A stretch of DNA of 64,000 nucleotides from CAVUWL01 sp963787415 (GTDB taxonomy: Bacteria; Actinomycetota; Thermoleophilia; Solirubrobacterales; 70-9). Within the stretch, counting starts at the first letter, position 1; the number at the start of each line of letters is the position of its first letter. Shown here in pieces: positions 26,908-35,104 of this stretch. The notes below the pieces were generated by a model. That model saw only the letters and a program-made list of their open reading frames with translations. It was not told where the DNA came from and ran no database searches. The position numbers and the translations under genes were made by a program. The stretch is from contig CAWBCO010000007.1 of the NCBI GenBank assembly GCA_963787415.1, positions 310,001-374,000 of the forward strand. The letters are read 5' to 3'.

Positions 26908-27726
26908 TCAGGTATCCAAAAACGCGCTGATCAGGCGGGATGCGCGCTGTGGCTCCTGGGCGAAGAAGGCATGGCCGCAACCTTCAAACAGCTCGAGCTG
27001 ACTTGCGGCCCAAGCTGCTGAGAGCGGGGTGGCGTTTGAGGCCGGGATGATGACGTCGGTGTCCCCGTGGGCGATCAGAGTTCGGGGACTTAGGGAGCTC
27101 TCCGGGCGATTCTGCTCGGCGGAGTGCCAGGCGATCATCGCCGCCTCCTGAGCGGCAAAAACCTCCGGCGAGAGAGCCGCGCGAGCCGCTGCAACTACTT
27201 CGCCAAAGTGGCGGTCGATGTCGGGCGCAAGGTCGGGCGGGAAAAGCAAGGAAATTAGCCGCGATGCCTGGGCGCGGGGCGTCCCGGAGTGGTCGATGAG
27301 ACGAAACCAGATTTCTGGGTCAGCAAGGACCGAGTGGGAGCCACCGGGACTGGTGGAAAGAAGCCCAAGTGCCGTGACCCGCTGCGGGCAGCGCGCGACG
27401 AGGCGCTGAGCGATGAAGCCCCCCATCGACCAGCCGATGACTGGCGCGCCCTCAACGTCCAGCGCGTCGAGAAGAGCCTCGAGGTCGGCCGCCATAGCGT
27501 CGATCGTCACTTGCTCAGCTCCCAGTTCGGAGGCTCCGACGCCGCGGTTGTCGGGGCAGATCAGCTCAAACGACCGCGCCATCCCAGCCAGGAAAGCCGG
27601 GTCCCAGTCCCCACTCGTCGCTCCATAGCCGTTGATCAGCAGGACCTTCGGGCCACGGCCGAGTGTTCGCCAGGCCAGCCGGCGCCCATCGATTTCGATC
27701 TCGGCAAATGACTCAGGTCCTGGCAC
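26908..27726 (-). CDS. Alpha/beta-hydrolase
   Basis: The protein of 272 residues has the alpha/beta-hydrolase order. The oxyanion region is VLLINGYGATSGDWDPAF, the nucleophile Ser lies in the elbow GWSMGGFIAQ (residues about 97-106), the acid is near IAHGDTDVIIP, and the His is in FEGCGHAFFAQEP. The family includes esterases, haloalkane dehalogenases and C-C bond hydrolases, and the substrate is not determinable. The start is GTG 27726. It is a single gene on the minus strand, separated from its neighbours by more than 100 bases. Confidence 0.87.
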   Translation of the reverse strand: MPGPESFAEIEIDGRRLAWRTLGRGPKVLLINGYGATSGDWDPAFLAGMARSFELICPDNRGVGASELGAEQVTIDAMAADLEALLDALDVEGAPVIGWSMGGFIAQRLVARCPQRVTALGLLSTSPGGSHSVLADPEIWFRLIDHSGTPRAQASRLISLLFPPDLAPDIDRHFGEVVAAARAALSPEVFAAQEAAMIAWHSAEQNRPESSLSPRTLIAHGDTDVIIPASNATPLSAAWAASQLELFEGCGHAFFAQEPQRASRLISAFLDT

Positions 27727-27841
27727 AGATCGAACTTACAGCTTGCCGCTTTCGAAGAGTGGGAGGGAATCCGATTCGGCGGAGCAGGCGGATTGAAGAC
27801 GGAGGTCGCCCATGCGGCCCAGCATCGGGCCTGGCCCGCGC

Positions 27842-28726
27842 TCACCAGCTTCGCGTCAGCCGCGTCCTGAAATCGGGACCGTCAAGGGCCACGTTTGGGT
27901 CGCCGGGAAAGGTGACCGCCAGAGAACCGGTCCAGGTGCGGCTTCCGTTCAGGTTTCGCTGCAGGGAGCCGGTGCCGCTGAACGGATAGGGCGGGCTGAG
28001 GCTGGCAAAGCTGAGTGCGCCGTCTGTCGCGAAGGTAAGCGGAGAAGTCGTTGCATAGGCGATGCGGTAGATCCCGATTTGGCCTTCGCCCTGTTCGGCA
28101 ATCGCGTAATAGCGGGCCCTGTTACCGCGGGTACTCGCGCCGAAATAAATAGCACCAAGTCCGCGCCTGAAGCCGGCGCTTAGCTCAGTGCGCTTGGCTC
28201 GGCGGGGGACCTCGCCTTCCCCGCTGGTCTCGTTGTTGCCGGCGCAATACGGTTTGGGCGGGACGCTCAGTCCGCCCTTGGCTCGGTGGATGCGGGCCGA
28301 GACGTAGCCACCTTCTCCGCGAAAGCGAAGGGAGCCGATGAAGACACCTAGATGTGTGGTGGTGCCATTGACCCCACTGCATCCCCGCTGGGGTTGGGTG
28401 TGCACGACCCGCCCGGAGGGCTCAAAGTGCATCGAGACACTGCCGAGAGCGCCAAAGCTGGCCCGAATGCGGCGGGTGCCGAGAATTGCGCGGGCAAAGT
28501 AGGTCGTGGAGGCCCCGCCGTGCCGAGCATGCTCATAGCGGATTACGCTGAGGCCAACGGTGGAGCGGTGACCCTCCACGCTGATCCGGTAGCCGTTGCC
28601 CGTGCGAAAGCTGAACTGCATCTGACCGGGCTCTGCAGCGGCTCGAGCTGAGTCAACCAAACCTGTTGAAAGGACAAGGGCGAAAAGGAGGGCGGGAATC
28701 ACCCTGCTGCTGAGATTGCGGCTCAT
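27842..28726 (-). CDS. Secreted protein of unknown function coupled to a serine protease
   Basis: The protein of 294 residues has a signal peptide (SSRVIPALLFALVLSTGLVD). The mature part is beta-rich and contains two cysteines in separate positions (RGCSGVNG and PYCAGNNE), with many Gly-rich strands (GEGGYVSARIHRAKGG, GTGSLQRNLNGSRTWTGSLA). I do not recognise the family. Its ATG overlaps the stop of the upstream protease gene as ATGA (28723-28726), so the two are translated together, and it may be a substrate, inhibitor or partner of that protease. Confidence 0.7.
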   Translation of the reverse strand: MSRNLSSRVIPALLFALVLSTGLVDSARAAAEPGQMQFSFRTGNGYRISVEGHRSTVGLSVIRYEHARHGGASTTYFARAILGTRRIRASFGALGSVSMHFEPSGRVVHTQPQRGCSGVNGTTTHLGVFIGSLRFRGEGGYVSARIHRAKGGLSVPPKPYCAGNNETSGEGEVPRRAKRTELSAGFRRGLGAIYFGASTRGNRARYYAIAEQGEGQIGIYRIAYATTSPLTFATDGALSFASLSPPYPFSGTGSLQRNLNGSRTWTGSLAVTFPGDPNVALDGPDFRTRLTRSW

Positions 28727-29712
28727 TTAACCCTGGTCGCCCGGGCAAAGAGGCGACTGACCGCTTTGCCGAAGTATGGACCGTAGCTGGTGGTCGGGTC
28801 GTTTGAGTAGCTGTTACTGGTGACCCCGTTGAGGATGCCGCCATCGATGACCCAGCCGCCGCCAGAGGAGCCGGCGCTGATGTTGCACTGTACGCCGAGC
28901 TCAAGTGGACCCGGTGAAAAGAAGGCTTCGACGTCGTGTCCCTCATAGCTCGCCCGCGGACAGAGCTGCAGGGTGGCGCCGGTGAAGGGCCGGGCAACCG
29001 GGTAACCAAAGACGTCAAAGAGTTGATCGGGAGAGAGTCCAGTGGCGAAACCGTCGCCACCAACTGCTTCGGCCAGGCGCTGGCCACGTTCATTTCGCGA
29101 GACGACCGCAACGCCGACGTCGTAGTTGAAGTTTTCTTCCGCGTGCCACTGCGGAGTCGTGCCGATCCAGTGGGCGGCGAAGGTACCGAAGGGTCGTTCG
29201 CCAAAGCGATAGCCGGGAACGAAGACCCACTTGCGCGCCGACCAGCGACCTTCGTCATAGACGCAGTGCCCGGCGGTGAAAACGAGGCTCAGGTTCGGGG
29301 AATTGACCGAGGTTCCCGAACAGCGTCCGAAGCCCAGTCCCGGGCCTTCGGAGATGAAGATTGCACCGTTCTCGCGAATTCCTGGCAGCGTCGGGTCCGC
29401 GACGGCTTCGGAGGCGGAGCTGGCGAGGGCACTGGCTCTCCCGGCCAGCGGCGGATAGCGATATGGAATTTCACCGCCGGATATGGCTCGGGCGGCGGAA
29501 CGAATCGGCGCGCTGGCGAGCGGCGCTTGGACAGAAATTTGGTGGGCGCTGCGCATCCGCGCCGGGGTCCAGAAGCTGCGAGCCTGCTGGACCTTTGCGG
29601 TTGAGAGAGTGAGGGACGGCACCGAGGAGGCGCGCGCGTTGGGACAGAGGGTGACAACTGCGATTGCTGCCCCCACGGCGAGGAAGAAGGTGGTGCGCAG
29701 ACGGGTGAGCAT
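28723..29712 (-). CDS. Secreted trypsin-like serine protease
   Basis: The protein of 329 residues has a signal peptide (residues 1-29) and a propeptide-like region to about 115. The S1-fold catalytic domain follows: H149 in FTAGHCVYD, D198 in NFNYDVGVAVV and S283 in AGSSGGGWV. Cys131/Cys150 and Cys251/Cys276 are probably paired. The triad is complete, so it should be active outside the cell. It resembles the glutamyl-endopeptidase/V8-like group in short bacterial S1 enzymes. The downstream gene starts inside its stop (ATGA). Upstream is the C-terminal remnant of yceH on the same strand. Confidence 0.87.
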   Translation of the reverse strand: MLTRLRTTFFLAVGAAIAVVTLCPNARASSVPSLTLSTAKVQQARSFWTPARMRSAHQISVQAPLASAPIRSAARAISGGEIPYRYPPLAGRASALASSASEAVADPTLPGIRENGAIFISEGPGLGFGRCSGTSVNSPNLSLVFTAGHCVYDEGRWSARKWVFVPGYRFGERPFGTFAAHWIGTTPQWHAEENFNYDVGVAVVSRNERGQRLAEAVGGDGFATGLSPDQLFDVFGYPVARPFTGATLQLCPRASYEGHDVEAFFSPGPLELGVQCNISAGSSGGGWVIDGGILNGVTSNSYSNDPTTSYGPYFGKAVSRLFARATRVK

Positions 29713-29911
29713 GTTGATTTCTGAGCGTATTCTGGGTGTTATAAGTGGCTAACCTGGGCGCCGAGCCAGGGGGGCGAGCAGCCGCTGGGTGCCAACCCGC
29801 TTGTCAAACTTCCACGACCCGTGAAGGTGGTGCCGTGGCTAATTGCAGTCATGCGGCTAGGTGCATTTGAGATTAACCCAGCAATCATCTGAAGCGCTGC
29901 CGGTGAGGCTC

Positions 29912-30098
29912 TTAATCCTCACCCAGCGCCGCGCGCAATGCGGCCAGCTCGGAGCGCAAGTGGGCGATCTCTGCTTCCAGGCGCTCGAGCCGTAAATTGG
30001 CGCTGGCCTCACCATCTGGCAGCGGTGATCGTGTCGCCGAACCTGCGACCTCGCCGAGCGGCGGGTCGGTCGGCAGCGCGCCCATCAACTGCTCATAG
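29912..30098 (-). pseudogene. yceH: C-terminal part of DUF480/YceH-family gene, separated by an IS
   Basis: This segment reads YEQLMGALPTDPPLGEVAGS and continues to LRLERLEAEIAHLRSELAAL and a stop, the coiled-coil C-terminus of a DUF480 (UPF0502) protein. It joins in frame to the N-terminal part at 31388-31853 when the intervening IS (30099-31387) and one CATAG copy are removed. The junction then reads GQKEDRYEQLMG. Bases 30094-30098 are one copy of the target duplication. By itself the fragment has a possible start at 30112 inside the IS, but a product is doubtful. Confidence 0.88.
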
Positions 30099-31387
30099 GC
30101 AGCGTCGATCAATTAACTGATGGTCCGATTCTGTAATTCCACTCCGGATGGAACTCCTCGCGGGTGAGGTTGACGGCCGCAAGCTGCGCGTCGGTGACCT
30201 TGACCTTGGGGTACTCGCCCGCGTCGAGACGGGCGTAGACCTTGAGCCCGGTGCGGGTGGTGGTCGAGGCGATCAGGTTGACGATGACCTCATAGGAGAG
30301 GAGCGGCTGGCCGCGCCAGTTCTTGGAGATGAAGCTGAACAGGCGGTGCTCGATCTTGTTCCACTTGCGAGGTGCGCGGGCGGGAAGTGGCAGACGATGA
30401 TCGTCAAGGCCGGTGTGATCGGCCAACTTTCGCAGCTCGGTCTTCCAGAGGCGTGGTGCGGTTGCCGTTTGAGCCGCCGCAGTCGGCGGTGATCACCAGC
30501 TGGCACGCCTCGGGGTAGCGGGCCCGCCCGAGCTGCTCCCACCAGGCACCGATCGCGGCGACCGAGAACTGGGCGGTGTCGTCGGTCGATCCCGACCGAG
30601 ACGAACGCGGAGTCATCGGCGATGTCATAGACCCCGTAGGGGATCGCCTTGCCCTTGGCCATGCTCGGAAAGTCATAGGTGTTGACCTTCGAGCGCGCCT
30701 GCCCTTCGGGATGCCACTCACGGCCCGCCGTTCTTGAACTCGCCGACCAGCTCCTTCTTCTTGGTGTCGATCGAGATCGCCGGCTGCCCGGCAGCGAACG
30801 CCGCGCGCGACCGTGTGGTTGATCTGGCGGAACTGAGCATCGCGGTCGGGGTGCTGTTTGCCCTCCAAGCGTCTTGCGCGTTCGCCCTGCAGGCTGAACC
30901 CGAGGCTGCCCTTCAGCAACCTCGCGACGAGGTCCTTGCCCGCCCGATGGCCCTGCGCCCTGAGCTCCTCGGCGAGGTTGCGCAGGCTCTTTGACGTCCA
31001 CAGCAATACGCGCTCGGGATCGCCGCGCGCATCGCCCTCAGCAAGCGCGCGCAGGTCCTTCGAGCAATTTGGGGTCGCTCTCCACGGCGCTCTTTCGCCC
31101 GGCGCCCTTGCTCCGCACCCGCTCGGGCGCCAACGGTTCGGGATCGCCGAGCTCTGCCAGCCCCTTGCGGACGGTGTTCTCCGCCAGCCCGCAGGCCCGC
31201 GCCGCTGCGGCAATCCCGCCGTAGCCGAAGATCCGCGCCTCCGTCGCGGCGAACCGTCGCCGCTGACGCTCGTTTAGCTGCGGCGCCATCAGCCGGTAGC
31301 GCTCCATGATCGCTGCCTCGCCATCGCCCATGCGTCCCTGGTTCTACACCCGGGCCATTACTCCTTCATCTTATTACGCGACGGCTC
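30099..31387 (-). mobile_element. ISAzo13-type insertion sequence inside yceH
   Basis: The element of 1289 bp is bounded by imperfect inverted repeats. The left end starts GCAGCGTCGATCAATTAA and the right end, read inward, starts GAGCCGTCGCGTAATAAG; the first 25 positions agree at 16. A 5-bp direct repeat CATAG flanks it (30094-30098 and 31388-31392). The content is one transposase gene on the minus strand, broken by several frameshifts. ISAzo13 assignment comes from the transposase. Duplication and inverted repeats are seen directly; the length fits the family. Confidence 0.85.
30109..31331 (-). pseudogene. ISAzo13-family transposase with multiple frameshifts
   Basis: Parts of one DDE transposase occur in successive frames. 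YRLMAPQLNERQRRRFAATE with an HTH (GGIAAAARACGLAENTVRKG) is the N-terminus. LRNLAEELRAQGHRAGKDLV follows, then SIDTKKKELVGEF, YDFPSMAKGKAIPYGVYDIA and LVITADCGGSNGNR, which carry the Asp residues. The C-terminus is RKWNKIEHRLFSFISKNWRG to WNYRIGPSVN. The last block is a strong ISAzo13 signature. At least four frame changes separate them, so no transposase can be made from this copy. This contrasts with the well-kept target duplication. Confidence 0.88.
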
Positions 31388-31853
31388 CATAGCGGTCCTC
31401 CTTCTGACCGGGATGGCGCTGATGGCGACTCACGTGGCCTCTCTCGACCAAGCGCTCGAGGCTCCCGTTCACGCTGGCGAGGTCGGGGAAGTCGTGTAAG
31501 CGCTGGCAGCGTTGCTTCAGCTCACCGGGGGTCTGGGTGCCACGAAGCATCAGAACGGCCACCAGGGAGAGCTCGGCAGGATCTAGATCGAGGGCCTGAT
31601 CAAGCATGTGTCGGTACTTACGGGCCCGACTGCCGGCGCCGCTGGCGAGGCGAGTCCAGCCGCGCAGGGCAAGGCGGCGCAGGCCCTCGACCACCTCGGC
31701 CTCCTTGTAATTAACCACCGGCTCTCGGTTTGTCGACTGGTTGCAGGCCAACCTCAGCGAGTTAACTGAAAGCGGATAGACGTCTGGCGTGGTGCGTTGC
31801 TTCTCGATCAGACAGCCGAGGATGCGGATCTCGACTGCGTCAGGCTCGGTCAT
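31388..31853 (-). pseudogene. yceH: N-terminal part of DUF480/YceH-family gene, cut by an IS
   Basis: The segment encodes the two winged-helix domains of YceH: VEIRILGCLIEKQRTTPDVY, PLSVNSLRLACNQSTNREPV and AVLMLRGTQTPGELKQRCQR through GQKEDRYG. Beyond 31388 the open frame runs into IS sequence and stops at 31374 after GAVA. With the 29912-30098 part the intact gene would have 215 codons, the normal length of the family. It starts ten bases after the pyrE stop, so the two formed an operon. The molecular role of YceH is not well defined. Confidence 0.9.
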
Positions 31854-31862
31854 CGCAAAAGC

Positions 31863-32429
31863 TCAGATCCGATCAGGGCGCTCCGGGTAAAGCTCATCGA
31901 TCGTAATCAGGCTCCGGTAGGGCGCATCGGCGGCGGCCTCGATTGCATCTCTGCCGCCAGCGAGTCGATCAACGACGCTGAGCACTCCGACGATCTCGAG
32001 GCCCTCGGCGCGAATCCGCTCGATCGCGCTCGCCGTCGAGCCACCGGTGGTAACTGTGTCCTCGACTACCAAGCACCGAGTTCCTGATTCAATCGGACCC
32101 TCGACCCAACGCTGGAGGCCGTGCTCCTTGCGTTCCTTGCGAACGAAAAAGCCAACCAGCTGACCTCCACCGCGCGCAGCGATCGCCGCGCAGGCAAGGG
32201 GAATAGCGGCCATCACCGGACCGCCAACCGCCGCGGCACCAAGCTCGGTCGCCGCGGCAGCAATCAGGTCTCCGGCAGCCCGAAAACCCGTCGGTCGAAG
32301 CAGGGTACGCCGGGCGTCGATGTAGTAGTCGGCCTTTGCGCCGCTTGAGAGCGTCACCGCTCCAATCACCAGCGAGTGCTCGCGGAGCTCGGCGAGCAGG
32401 GTCTGCTTGGCATCGGCGAGCTCGCTCAC
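31863..32429 (-). CDS. pyrE: Orotate phosphoribosyltransferase
   Basis: The enzyme joins orotate and PRPP to give OMP in pyrimidine synthesis. In 188 residues it shows SGAKADYYIDARRTLLRP (substrate region), the catalytic flexible loop RKERKEHG at residues 98-105 and the PRPP motif VVEDTVTTGGS at 121-131. It is cytoplasmic. The start is at GTG 32429. It is the first gene of a unit with the now-disrupted yceH, ten bases downstream. No attenuator was recognised upstream. Confidence 0.93.
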   Translation of the reverse strand: MSELADAKQTLLAELREHSLVIGAVTLSSGAKADYYIDARRTLLRPTGFRAAGDLIAAAATELGAAAVGGPVMAAIPLACAAIAARGGGQLVGFFVRKERKEHGLQRWVEGPIESGTRCLVVEDTVTTGGSTASAIERIRAEGLEIVGVLSVVDRLAGGRDAIEAAADAPYRSLITIDELYPERPDRI

Positions 32430-32915
32430 GGGGTCATCCTACGCGCGCTTGACGTCGGTCGCCGAACTCGCGGTCGCCCTTTCGCTGACCAATCCCGGGC
32501 TCGGACGCGAAGCGGTTTCTTATCGAACCTAAGCGGCAAAGCACAACTCCAAGCGGCTCAAACCAAACGCAGTAGCGAGGCTGCTCCACCGCCTCGCAGC
32601 GAAGTTCGCGCCAAGCACTAAGGAGGAACCGGCCGCGCAAGGCTTTCAACCCCGTCGCCTGCAAGCCACCCGCAAACGTTTGTATTAATCAGCTCGGCTG
32701 GAAATATCGTCGAAAAACCCAAGCCACGTCATTCAACCTGGCCAATCCATGATCAGGATTCGCGGTTGACAATGCTCGGCGCTTGAGGAGCGACTCGGGC
32801 GGCGCCTGGCGTCCGGCGCACTTGGGGCCACCGAACGGAGGCTAGTATCGGGCAACCTCAACCCGTGCCGCTCACAACACACTCGCCTCGAGGTGCTCGA
32901 GGAAACCTGACCAGC
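32430..32915. other. Intergenic region upstream of pyrE
   Basis: About 490 bases lie between the end of the L,D-transpeptidase gene and the pyrE start (the latter transcribed leftward). No gene was recognised; several frames are spurious. It should contain the pyrE promoter. No pyrimidine-sensing hairpin is evident. Confidence 0.35.
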
Positions 32916-33866
32916 CTAAAAGACGAAGATGCTCTCCCCTTGGTGAAGCTGGTAGTAGATGCGTGGCTGGTCGGCGATGTATGTGCGGACGCAGCCGTGA
33001 CTGGCAGCGTAGTTGGGGACCGAGGCATAGCCGTGAACCGCGTAGCCGCGGTACCAGTAGAAGGAGTAGTACATACCCTCGGAGTTATAGCCCGGGGAGC
33101 GCAGATAGAAGTGGTAGTGCCCGGTTACGGTCGGGGTTGAGGGCTTGCCGGTCGATACCGGGTATATGGCGTAGGGCTTGGCCCCCTTGGCGAGGACAAG
33201 CACCTGCTTGGTGAGCGGCACCTCGGCATGTTCGCCAGCCCCCGGATAGCGAACTCGGTAGCCACCACGGCCGCCGAAAGCAGCTTCGACTAGGCGCCCT
33301 CCGGCCTGCTCATCGCGTGGCATCCCGTTGACTTTGCGGTAGGCCAGCACCTCGCGCTCGAGGCGGGCGTTGAAACAGAACCCTCCACCCGATACGTAGC
33401 CCATCCTCGCCATTGCGGCTTTGAAACCGCCAACAACGTTCCCGCATTGCCCCGGGTGAAGAGAAGGGAAGCTCACCTTCCAACTTTTGCGCCGGGTGTT
33501 GGCACCACCAAGCACCGAGTTCGCCGCGTGGCTGGCGCTGGCGGCGTAGCGGCCCTCCTTGCGAACCACGATGCTGGCGCTGAAATGGCCCGTGTCGCCG
33601 CTTCCCTTGCTGACGTCGACGGTCCGGGTAAGCAGGCTGTGGGAGTTGAAGTAGAAGCTGACTTCGACCCGTTGGCCGGGCGCAAACGGAACCAGCGAGC
33701 CGCTGACGGGAACCGTGCCATAGATCGGCGCCTTGCCTCCGCGCAGCTTGCCGACTCGAATCTGCACGGTCGCGGGCTGCACCGACGGAGCGCTCGCCGA
33801 TGCGACCGCGGGCATCACCAACAGGGCAAGGAAAACAGCCAGGCCAAAGACGGTTCGACGGCTCAT
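32916..33866 (-). CDS. Secreted L,D-transpeptidase (YkuD domain)
   Basis: The enzyme forms 3-3 cross-links in peptidoglycan or anchors proteins to it. The protein of 316 residues has a signal peptide (VFGLAVFLALLVMPAVASAS), an Ig-like N-terminal domain (about 30-130), a peptidoglycan-binding-like segment (HPGQCGNVVGGFKAAMARMG) and a C-terminal YkuD domain. The active site is VPNYAASHGCVRTYIAD with His290 and Cys292 in the HxxxSxGCxR-type motif. It starts ten bases after the CPBP protease gene and is probably its operon partner. Confidence 0.9.
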   Translation of the reverse strand: MSRRTVFGLAVFLALLVMPAVASASAPSVQPATVQIRVGKLRGGKAPIYGTVPVSGSLVPFAPGQRVEVSFYFNSHSLLTRTVDVSKGSGDTGHFSASIVVRKEGRYAASASHAANSVLGGANTRRKSWKVSFPSLHPGQCGNVVGGFKAAMARMGYVSGGGFCFNARLEREVLAYRKVNGMPRDEQAGGRLVEAAFGGRGGYRVRYPGAGEHAEVPLTKQVLVLAKGAKPYAIYPVSTGKPSTPTVTGHYHFYLRSPGYNSEGMYYSFYWYRGYAVHGYASVPNYAASHGCVRTYIADQPRIYYQLHQGESIFVF

Positions 33867-33876
33867 CGCGGGGATG

Positions 33877-34581
33877 CTAGCGGGCCAGCAAGGCGACCGA
33901 ATTGTTCAGCATGTGCAGGAGGATCCCGGGGATGATCGATCCCGTTTTCTCATACAGCAGAGCCAGAACAAAGCCAAAGACGATCAGCGGGGGCACGGCG
34001 CTGACGCCGGTGGTCGCATGCAGCCCGCCGAAGATCAGGGCGCTGATCAGCGCTGCGCCGATCCGCGGCACTCGCTGGCGCAGGCCGCCGAACAACATTC
34101 CCCGAAAGCAGACCTCCTCACAGATCGGGGCGGCCACAACGATCAACAGGATCTGAATCGGCAGCGCCCCAAATCCCTTGGCGATGTTTTCTTGGTGAGG
34201 AGTGCCGACTAGGAGGGTGTAGGCAAAGGAACAAAGCAGGTAGAAGCCGACCGCCGCCGCCATCCATTGGAACGCCGAGGGCCGAAACCGCCGCACCCCA
34301 AGTCGCGCAAGCCCCTCACGAAACGAGGCTCCCCGCCGTGCCGCGATGAACATCGGAACGATCAGGAAGCCGCCCTCGGTTGCCAGCTGGACCAGCGCGC
34401 TCGCCCAAGTCGTCAGTTCGCCGTTGTGCCGATATCCGATCAGCGCAGCCGGAGTCCCGAGGACAAGACCGGTCGCCAGTGCCAATAAAACCCCCCCGAG
34501 CGCGGCAAGGGGACCCCAGTTGGCATAGGGGAAGGCGGTCGGGTACTCGCCTACTTCATCCACGCCATTCATCGCACTCAT
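33877..34581 (-). CDS. CPBP-family intramembrane metalloprotease
   Basis: This 234-residue membrane protein has the three motifs of CPBP (Abi/Rce1) proteases. They are E155-E156-x-x-x-R160 (ICEEVCFRGMLFGG), H188 (FGGLHATTG) and H223 with N227 (LLHMLNNSVALL). Around six helices are predicted. Members cut prenylated or membrane-anchored substrates. It lies directly upstream of the L,D-transpeptidase (10-base gap), which suggests an envelope role. It is divergent from the MscS-like gene at 34661. Confidence 0.88.
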   Translation of the reverse strand: MSAMNGVDEVGEYPTAFPYANWGPLAALGGVLLALATGLVLGTPAALIGYRHNGELTTWASALVQLATEGGFLIVPMFIAARRGASFREGLARLGVRRFRPSAFQWMAAAVGFYLLCSFAYTLLVGTPHQENIAKGFGALPIQILLIVVAAPICEEVCFRGMLFGGLRQRVPRIGAALISALIFGGLHATTGVSAVPPLIVFGFVLALLYEKTGSIIPGILLHMLNNSVALLAR

Positions 34582-34660
34582 CGTTCATCGACCCCAAACG
34601 CCGCCTCGTCGGCCACCTGGGAGCCGATGCCCGACTTCCTGCGCGGCTAAGTTGCAGCTC

Positions 34661-35077
34661 ATGTCGCCGGCAGTCTCCCAGGTCTCGCGCTCAACCAGGA
34701 CCCGTCTTCGCATCCTGCGTCGGCTGGTGTTTGTCGCCATCTTCCTCGTCCTCGCCGCAATCGCACTCAGTCAGTTCACCGAGCTGAAGCGCCTGGCGAC
34801 CGGAATCCTCGCCTCGACCGCGGTTATCGGCCTGATCGTCGGCTTTGCCGCCCAGCACACGATCGCCAACATGGTCGCGGGCGTACAGCTCGCGGTAACC
34901 CAGCCGATCAGGATCGGGGATCGGATCAGCTTCGAAGAGGTCAGCGGTCGCGTCACCGACCTCACGCTCTCCTACACCTACGTCGACCCCGGCGACGGCA
35001 CCGCCGTGGTGATTCCCAACCAGATGCTCGTCGAGGGGATCGTGCACAACCACTCCACCGGGGATACCCAAGCGTGA
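34661..35077 (+). CDS. Short MscS-like mechanosensitive channel protein
   Basis: The protein of about 138 residues has one helix (VFVAIFLVLAAIALSQF), then the pore helix and beta domain of MscS: ILASTAVIGLIVGFAAQHTI, IGDRISFEEVSGRVTDLTLS and VVIPNQMLVEGIVHNHSTG. It ends right after the beta domain, so the large C-terminal alpha/beta domain of MscS is missing. A minimal channel or a subunit is possible. The start is likely ATG 34661; TTG 34652 is in frame. The PBP gene begins 27 bases after its stop, so the two are probably cotranscribed. Confidence 0.8.
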   Translation: MSPAVSQVSRSTRTRLRILRRLVFVAIFLVLAAIALSQFTELKRLATGILASTAVIGLIVGFAAQHTIANMVAGVQLAVTQPIRIGDRISFEEVSGRVTDLTLSYTYVDPGDGTAVVIPNQMLVEGIVHNHSTGDTQA

Positions 35078-35104
35078 ACCTGGGCGTCGCTACCCTCTGA
35101 GCCG

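Noticed and set aside
29713..29911. Possible second c-di-AMP riboswitch (GGCTAACCTGGG element upstream of the protease gene)
   Set aside because: The element reads on the wrong strand for the protease gene, and the other conserved blocks are missing.
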